Part shown: piece by piece, positions 58,135 to 64,000 of the stretch
Position numbering within the stretch: position 1 is the first letter of the stretch
Layout: each line of letters begins with the position of its first letter
From: an uncultured Eubacteriales bacterium
Lineage (GTDB): Bacteria > Bacillota > Clostridia > Oscillospirales > Acutalibacteraceae
NCBI GenBank assembly: GCA_934463035.1
Contig: CAKSIG010000001.1
Location: 1 to 64,000 of the forward strand
DNA: 64,000 bases
Direction: 5' to 3'
Notes under the pieces: model-generated
Seen by the model: the letters and a program-made list of their open reading frames with translations, nothing else
What the model was told of the DNA's origin: nothing
Database searches by the model: none
Translations under genes and position numbers: made by a program

Positions 58135-59247
58135 TCAGTTTGCCAAACAAACATCGTCTACAATGGTGGTAATGGATCCGCTTTTAAGACTGTAAATACG
58201 GAACCAATTTATGCGTGACGCGTCAAGTCCGCCGTCGCCTGATCTGGAAGCCTTTGATAACTGTAAGTTGATTTCGTTCCAGCCGTTTACGAATTTCTCC
58301 TTTTCCAATGTCCATTGACATTCTTCTTTATCGTAAATACCGCCGCTTGCAAGTTCAATTCTGACCGATTCGTTCAATAAAGATACATCGCTGAACCAGA
58401 GCCAGAAATGAACATAGCCGTCTTCACAGTCCGAAGCGTCCACAGGTTTTTCAAGCCTTATTGCCATCATAACCTTATCTTTCTGTACGATCTTGAAAGC
58501 GCCCTTTCCCTCTTTATGCTCACCTGCCGCCGTTGTCACGGAAAAATCCTTTTGATCGTTTGTAACGGTAATTGAATCAGCGCTGTCGCAATTCAATATG
58601 CTCACCGTTTTATGCTCAACCTCAACTGCCCGTACATCATCTAATCTGACCGTAACGCCTTCATTGGTGCTGTTATAAATTCTCAGATAGTTAATATGAC
58701 TTAGATCTGCCCCGCCGTCCTCACTTTTTTCTGCGTTGGCAAACTTTACAACAAGTTCATTCCAACCATCAGTGAGCTTCTCGCTTGCCATTATCCACTT
58801 TAAATTATTAACACCGCCTTTGCCCGCGCTTCCGAGTTCAATCTTGACATCGGCATTCAGTTTAGTCAATTCGCTGATATAGAGCCAAAGGTGAAGACCG
58901 CCGTCGGCATACGCGGAAATATCTATCGGATTATCAAGCACAATTTGCCACCAAACAGCTTCTCTGCCGATGGTTTGAAAAGCGCCCGTTCCCTCCTTAT
59001 ATGTATCCTGCTCATCTGTGACGCCGAAATCGTCATTATAACTGTCAACGGACATTCCCGCTGTGCTGTCGCAATTAACCAACATTCCGGGTATATTTTG
59101 AATAGGTTCGGATACAACTTGTGAAGAAACAACATCTGCGCTGACGTCAGAGCCGGTTGCCCGACTGCCACAGGCCGAAAGGCCTGTGACGGTCATTGCA
59201 ACAACCATTACAAAAATTATTATTTTTTTATAACCTTCAAAAACCAT
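58135..59247 (-). CDS. Lipoprotein with two beta-sandwich modules
   Basis: This 370-residue lipoprotein has a signal segment ending in the lipobox GLSAC. A short spacer leads into two modules (about 60-210 and 215-370). Both share the pattern NCDS, HKEG or YKEG, DIS/DAS, HLWLY or HFWLW, IELxSxG, GWNE and DDV. These match the modules in the large upstream protein. The ATG at 59247 is favoured by AAAGGA 8 nt upstream. A TAATG overlap (59253-59255) links it to the large gene. It is probably surface-anchored glycan-binding protein working with the transporter. Confidence 0.8.
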   Translation of the reverse strand: MVFEGYKKIIIFVMVVAMTVTGLSACGSRATGSDVSADVVSSQVVSEPIQNIPGMLVNCDSTAGMSVDSYNDDFGVTDEQDTYKEGTGAFQTIGREAVWWQIVLDNPIDISAYADGGLHLWLYISELTKLNADVKIELGSAGKGGVNNLKWIMASEKLTDGWNELVVKFANAEKSEDGGADLSHINYLRIYNSTNEGVTVRLDDVRAVEVEHKTVSILNCDSADSITVTNDQKDFSVTTAAGEHKEGKGAFKIVQKDKVMMAIRLEKPVDASDCEDGYVHFWLWFSDVSLLNESVRIELASGGIYDKEECQWTLEKEKFVNGWNEINLQLSKASRSGDGGLDASRINWFRIYSLKSGSITTIVDDVCLAN

Positions 59248-59252
59248 AAACA

Positions 59253-62200
59253 TTATCCTTTTGCACAGATATCGTCGATAATTGCATATTCGCCCTCGAT
59301 ATTCTTGTTCCACCAAATTCTAAACCAATTAACACGGCTTAAATCTGCTCTGTTCGTGGTCTTTGTAATATCGGAGAAACGTAAGGTTATCTCATTCCAG
59401 CCTGTTTTAAGGTCGGTTCTTTTAACTCCCCATTGCAATTCTTCAACATCGGCTTTACCTGCGCTGCCAAGCTCAACTCTGATGTCGTCGGTCAGCTTGC
59501 TTGCGTCGTTAATATACAGCCAGAAATGAAGTGCTCCGTTCTCATACTCGGATATGTCAACAGGGTCTTTAAGCACAAACTTGAACCAATCCTTACTTAA
59601 ATTATTGGTCTTAAATGCGCCTGTTCCTTCCTTATGCTCTCCGTCCTTTGTTACGATACTGTCGTAATCCTTTAAGGTAAGACCTTCGTCAGTATCGCAA
59701 TTCAGTATGGATTTTGATGCGGACTTTTGCTCCTCATACTTAATAGCGGAAATATCGTCGATAATTGCATATTCGCCCTCGATATTTTTGTTCCACCAAA
59801 TTCTAAACCAATTAACACGGCTTAAATCCGCTCTGTTTGTGGTCTTTGTAATATCAGAGAAACGTAAGGTTATCTCATTCCAACCTGTTTTAAGTTCGGT
59901 TCTTTTAACTCCCCATTGCAATTCTTCAACATCGGCTTTACCCGCGCTGCCAAGCTCAACCCTGATGTCATCGGTCAGCTTGCTTGCGTCGTTAATATAC
60001 AGCCAGAAATGAAGTGCTCCGTTCTCATACTCGGATATGTCAACAGGGTCTTTAAGCACAAACTTGAACCAATCCTTACTTAAATTATTGGTCTTAAATG
60101 CGCCTGTTCCTTCCTTATGCTCTCCGTCCTTTGTTACGATACTGTCGTAATCCTTTAAGGTAAGACCTTCGTCAGTATCGCAATTCAGTATGGATTTTGA
60201 TGCGGACTTTTGCTCCTCATACTTAATAGCGGAAATATCGTCGATAATTGCATATTCGCCCTCGATATTCTTGTTCCACCAAATTCTAAACCAATTAACA
60301 CGGCTTAAATCTGCTCTGTTTGTGGTCTTTGTAATGTCGGAGAAACGTAAGGTTATCTCATTCCAACCTGTTTTAAGTTCGGTTCTCTTAACTCCCCATT
60401 GCAATTCTTCAACATCGGCTTTACCCGCGCTGCCAAGCTCAACCCTAATATCGTCGGTCAGCTTGCTTGCGTCGTTAATATACAGCCAGAAATGAAGTGC
60501 TCCGTTCTCAAACTCGGAAATATCAACAGGGTCTTTAAGTACAAACTTGAACCAATCCTTACTCAGATTATTGGTTTTAAATGCGCCTGTTCCTTCCTTA
60601 TGCTCTCCGTCCTTTGTTACGATACTGTCGTAATCCTTTAAGGTAAGACCTTCGTCGGTATCGCAATTCAAAATTGATTTAGAAACCAATTCTTGTTCAG
60701 GTTGCTTTTCACCCTCAACAGCACGAACATCATCTATTATTACTGTAAGTACGTTACTCGGCTGTGTATAAATCTTTAAGAAGTTTACGGCAGCCAAATC
60801 TGTTCCGCCGTCATTGGTTTTTTGAGCGCTTGCAAATCTGAGCGCCAGCTCGTTCCAACCGTTGACAAGACTTCCCTTGGCAATCAACCATTTATACTTG
60901 TTAGCATCGGTATCGCCGCCGCTTCCGAGTTCGACGCTTATATCGTCGGATAACTTGCTTACGTCATCAACATACAGCCAGAAGTGGAGTGATCCCTCAC
61001 TGTAAGCAGAGATATCTACGGGCTTATTAAGCACGAATTTAAACCATTCAATACCGGGTTTTTCAACCTTAAACGCTCCTATGCCCTGCTTGCGTTCTTC
61101 CGCTTTTGTTGTAACGCTCACATTGCCGCCTGCGGTAACATCGTCGATACTGTCGCAATTCAGAATAAATCCTTTCTCAACGGCTCTGATATCATCAATA
61201 ATTGCATATTCGCCGTTGACATTCTTGTTCCACCAAATTCTGAACCAATTAACACGGCTTAAATCCGCCCTGTTTGTGGTCTTTGTAATATCGGAGAAGT
61301 ACAATGTAATATCGTTCCAACCTGTTTTAAGGTTTGTTTTCGGAACGCCCCACTGCAATTCCTCTACGTCGGCTTTTCCAGCGCTGCCAAGCTCAACTCT
61401 GATGTCGTCGGTCAGCTTGCTTGCGTCATTAATATACAGCCAGAAATGGAGGGCTCCGTTCTCATACTTGGAAATGTCAACAGGTTCTTTAAGCACAAAC
61501 TTGAACCAATCGTTGCTCAAATTGTTTGTCTTAAACGCTCCCGTTCCTTCCTTATGCTCGTTGTCGCCTGTTACAATGCTGTCATAATCAGCCACCGCAA
61601 GCTCATTTTTGTTATCGCAATCAATTATAGTTCCTGCTATCTTTTCTTTGGGAGGAAGTTTAACTGCTCTTACATCATCAAGTATTGCATATTCTGCTTT
61701 GATATTTATATTCCAATAAATTCTAAACCAGTTAATGCGGCTAAGAACAGCACCGCCGTCCTTAGAGACTCTTGCTGTCGACAAATCTAATGTAACATCA
61801 TTCCAGCCCGTTTTTAATTTAGAAGGTGAAATGCCCCACTGCAATTCTTCAACATCGGCTTTTCCTGCGCTGCCAAGCTCAACTCTGATGTCGTCGGTCA
61901 GCTTGCTTGCGTCGTTAATATACAGCCAGAAATGAAGGGCTCCGTTCTCAAATTCGGAAATATCTACGGGTTCTTTAAGCACAAACTTGAACCAATCCTT
62001 ACTCAGATTATTGGTTTTGAATGCGCCTGTTCCTTCCTTATGCTCGTTGTCGCCTGTTACAATGCTGTCATAATCGGCCATAGCAAGATTGTATTTGTTA
62101 TCACAATCAATTATTGTTCCTGCTATCCTTTCTTTGGCAGGAAGTTTGACTGCTCTTACGTCATCAAGTATTGCATATTCTGCCTTGATATTTATATTCC

Positions 62201-64000
62201 AATAAATTCTGAACCAGTTGATACGGGTTAAATCGGCTCCGCCGTCCTTAGAGACTCTTGCATTTGATAATTCTAATGTAATTTCATTCCAGCCTGTTTT
62301 AAATTTAGAAGGCGAAATGCCCCACTGCAATTCCTCTACGTCTTCCTTTCCGCCGCTTCCGAGTTCAACTCTGATGTCGTCGGTCAGCTTGCTTGCGTCG
62401 TTAATATACAGCCAGAAATGAAGCGCTCCGTATTCATACTCGGAAATATCTACGGGATCTTCAATTACAAACTTGAACCAGTCTTTGCTCAAATTATTGA
62501 TTTTGAACGCTCCCGTTCCTTCTTTGAATTCACCTTTCTTGTTTGTAATGGAATCATATTTTGCAGACGCAAGTCCATCGGAGCTGTCACAGTCTGCTAT
62601 AACACCGGGCGCCCTTACTACCGGAATACGCTGTACTGCACGTACATCGTCTAATATTATGGTTACATCTCCCGTATTCTTCTCAATGTTAAAGATACGC
62701 AGCCAGCAAATTCTTGAAAAATCTGCTCCGCCGTCCTTGGATTTCTTAGCGCTCGAAAAACTCAATGTTATATCATTCCAACCGTTTTTCAGCGCGCCGG
62801 CAGCAAGCGTCCACTGATGTTCATTAACATCGTACGTTCCTGCGCTTCCAAGTTCAATTCTCAGCGGTCCGCCGAGCTTAGACGCATCGCTTACATAAAG
62901 CCAGAAATGAAGCGCCTCCTTAGACCAATTTGAAATATCAATACGCTCATAGGGATTTATCGCAATTTGAATTGTATTGTCCTTGTTGAATTTTCCCTTT
63001 AAGGCGCCTGTTCCCTCTTTATGCTCCTCCGCTGCGGTTGTAATGGAGAATGAAGTTGTTCCGCCGACGCTCATATCGGATAATGAGTCGCAATTAAGAA
63101 TCATACCATCGGGCGAAACCCTTGTTTTTGCAGGTTCCATACGAACGGCGTCTAAGAACAAAAGTACATTTTTCGGTGTATTGTTACTCCAAATTCTGAA
63201 ATAATTAACCTTTGTTAAATCAATGTTGCCGCCCGTTTTCTTGCCGCCTAACATATTCAGCGTGATTGCATTCCAACCGGTTTTCAGCGAAGAACCCTGG
63301 ATTGTCCATCCCAATTCATTAACATCGCATATTCCGCTGCTTGTGAGTTCAACATACAAACGCGTATCCTGTATATAAGACGCGTTGTTGACATACAGCC
63401 AGAAGGTAAGGTTTCCTTCTTTATATTCCGAAATATCCGTCTCTTTTAAATACGCAGCCATTGCTTGCAGGTTGCTTATAGCTATTGAAGCGGTTCCTTC
63501 CTTATGTTCCGATTCATTTATTGCCAAAACACAGTTGTTGTTGGGCGTAATTCCCGACAAAGTATCGCAATCCATCAGATAGCCCTTTTTGGTTGAGGCT
63601 TTTTCAAGTAAGCCTTTTCTATCTAATTTCGTTGCCTTAGTGTTTGTAGCATATATATTATCAAATATAAGTTTCAGTGCCACTTTGCTTTCAGTGGCAC
63701 GAATACGGAAGTAGTTTAGCTTTTTAAACTCTACTTCGCCGGTCACTTTTGCATCGCTGATTCCGAGATACAAATCATTCCAGCCTGATTTTAGCATTGT
63801 AGAAGATATATCCCACGAAAGTTCCGATTTGTCGTATGTTCCCGAACTGCTCATTTCAAGTGTTATGGCGCTTCCGACATTTATCGGATCATTTACATAA
63901 AGAGATATATGTATGCTTCCGTTGGCATAAGCGGAAATATCAGTTCCGCGGAAAATGGCGCTTGCATACGAGTCTTTTCTCAAACTTCCTATTGCAAGAG
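59253..64000 (-). CDS. Giant protein of tandem beta-sandwich modules (5' end outside window)
   Basis: The reading frame runs off the right edge at 64000, so the N-terminus is missing; the TTG at 63983 is only an internal codon. At least 1576 residues form about ten copies of a module of about 155-161 residues. The pattern is (I/V)xxCD, HKEGTGAF, DISxYxNGxLHFWLY, IRVELGSxG, ELQW, LKTGWNEITL, DLSRxNWFRI, DDIxAV. This resembles carbohydrate-binding jelly-roll modules, but I cannot assign a numbered CBM family. The last three copies are nearly identical at DNA level (483-bp period). No sortase, dockerin or membrane signal is visible at the C-terminus. Confidence 0.8.
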   Translation of the reverse strand, partial: LAIGSLRKDSYASAIFRGTDISAYANGSIHISLYVNDPINVGSAITLEMSSSGTYDKSELSWDISSTMLKSGWNDLYLGISDAKVTGEVEFKKLNYFRIRATESKVALKLIFDNIYATNTKATKLDRKGLLEKASTKKGYLMDCDTLSGITPNNNCVLAINESEHKEGTASIAISNLQAMAAYLKETDISEYKEGNLTFWLYVNNASYIQDTRLYVELTSSGICDVNELGWTIQGSSLKTGWNAITLNMLGGKKTGGNIDLTKVNYFRIWSNNTPKNVLLFLDAVRMEPAKTRVSPDGMILNCDSLSDMSVGGTTSFSITTAAEEHKEGTGALKGKFNKDNTIQIAINPYERIDISNWSKEALHFWLYVSDASKLGGPLRIELGSAGTYDVNEHQWTLAAGALKNGWNDITLSFSSAKKSKDGGADFSRICWLRIFNIEKNTGDVTIILDDVRAVQRIPVVRAPGVIADCDSSDGLASAKYDSITNKKGEFKEGTGAFKINNLSKDWFKFVIEDPVDISEYEYGALHFWLYINDASKLTDDIRVELGSGGKEDVEELQWGISPSKFKTGWNEITLELSNARVSKDGGADLTRINWFRIYWNINIKAEYAILDDVRAVKLPAKERIAGTIIDCDNKYNLAMADYDSIVTGDNEHKEGTGAFKTNNLSKDWFKFVLKEPVDISEFENGALHFWLYINDASKLTDDIRVELGSAGKADVEELQWGISPSKLKTGWNDVTLDLSTARVSKDGGAVLSRINWFRIYWNINIKAEYAILDDVRAVKLPPKEKIAGTIIDCDNKNELAVADYDSIVTGDNEHKEGTGAFKTNNLSNDWFKFVLKEPVDISKYENGALHFWLYINDASKLTDDIRVELGSAGKADVEELQWGVPKTNLKTGWNDITLYFSDITKTTNRADLSRVNWFRIWWNKNVNGEYAIIDDIRAVEKGFILNCDSIDDVTAGGNVSVTTKAEERKQGIGAFKVEKPGIEWFKFVLNKPVDISAYSEGSLHFWLYVDDVSKLSDDISVELGSGGDTDANKYKWLIAKGSLVNGWNELALRFASAQKTNDGGTDLAAVNFLKIYTQPSNVLTVIIDDVRAVEGEKQPEQELVSKSILNCDTDEGLTLKDYDSIVTKDGEHKEGTGAFKTNNLSKDWFKFVLKDPVDISEFENGALHFWLYINDASKLTDDIRVELGSAGKADVEELQWGVKRTELKTGWNEITLRFSDITKTTNRADLSRVNWFRIWWNKNIEGEYAIIDDISAIKYEEQKSASKSILNCDTDEGLTLKDYDSIVTKDGEHKEGTGAFKTNNLSKDWFKFVLKDPVDISEYENGALHFWLYINDASKLTDDIRVELGSAGKADVEELQWGVKRTELKTGWNEITLRFSDITKTTNRADLSRVNWFRIWWNKNIEGEYAIIDDISAIKYEEQKSASKSILNCDTDEGLTLKDYDSIVTKDGEHKEGTGAFKTNNLSKDWFKFVLKDPVDISEYENGALHFWLYINDASKLTDDIRVELGSAGKADVEELQWGVKRTDLKTGWNEITLRFSDITKTTNRADLSRVNWFRIWWNKNIEGEYAIIDDICAKG
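59256..60690 (-). repeat. Three nearly identical 483-bp tandem repeats
   Basis: Units at about 59256-59710, 59711-60193 and 60194-60676 differ by only a few bases per unit, and by about four amino acids overall (e.g. SEYENG/SEFENG, TELKTG/TDLKTG). The seven upstream modules of the same gene are far more diverged. This suggests recent duplication or gene conversion. Confidence 0.85.

Noticed and set aside
59707..60495. Two nearly identical 101-codon plus-strand frames
   Set aside because: They are shadows of the repeated modules on the minus strand and recur with the 483-bp period.
59256..60690. Regularly spaced repeats considered as a CRISPR array
   Set aside because: The unit is 483 bp, in frame and protein-coding, without short repeats and spacers.

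Overview
The window looks like the chromosome of an anaerobic, low-to-moderate GC Gram-positive bacterium of class Clostridia, probably a gut-type relative of Oscillospiraceae or Lachnospiraceae. This is inferred from an SRP RNA gene directly upstream of dnaX, a GerA-type spore germination protein, lipoproteins with Gram-positive lipoboxes, sugar ABC transporters without a local ATPase, a glycyl radical enzyme, and many sharp sigma-A-type promoters with 17-bp spacers. I cannot name the species from sequence alone.

Positions 1 to 31.3 kb are mostly core genome. dnaX and the SRP RNA run leftwards. A rightward series follows: a hexapeptide-repeat protein, a NUDIX hydrolase, two paralogous zinc-ribbon membrane proteins, galU, a HAD phosphatase and an orphan gerA-like gene. 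Next come a YpsA/SLOG protein, an Lrp regulator and an iron alcohol dehydrogenase with a likely Rex operator. The leftward translation and transcription block is tuf, fusA, rpsG, rpsL, rpoC and rpoB, with mtaB divergent from rpoB. A second iron alcohol dehydrogenase, a MATE transporter, two alpha/beta hydrolases, a lipoprotein and a DUF1015 protein follow. A MITE-like element lies at 27.06-27.33 kb, and related ends are seen at the left edge of the window and at 31.28 kb.

Positions 31.4 to 64 kb are an accessory glycan-use island of two long leftward operons with a rightward AraC regulator between them. Operon A (44.6 to 31.4 kb) encodes, in transcription order, a fused xylose-isomerase-like/Gfo-Idh-MocA protein, a glycyl radical activase and its glycyl radical enzyme, a cupin, a ManA-type isomerase, an FAD oxidoreductase, a GH94-type phosphorylase, a GH30 and a GH78 enzyme. 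The combination suggests anaerobic radical chemistry on a sugar-derived substrate, and I regard it as the most novel part of the window.

Operon B (from beyond 64 kb to 45.7 kb) encodes a very large protein of about ten tandem beta-sandwich modules, a lipoprotein with two more, a solute-binding protein and two permeases, GH38, GH2 (beta-mannosidase-like) and GH63-like enzymes, a secreted protein with three more modules, and an unannotated 47-residue peptide. It reads as a capture, import and trimming system for a mannose-containing oligosaccharide.
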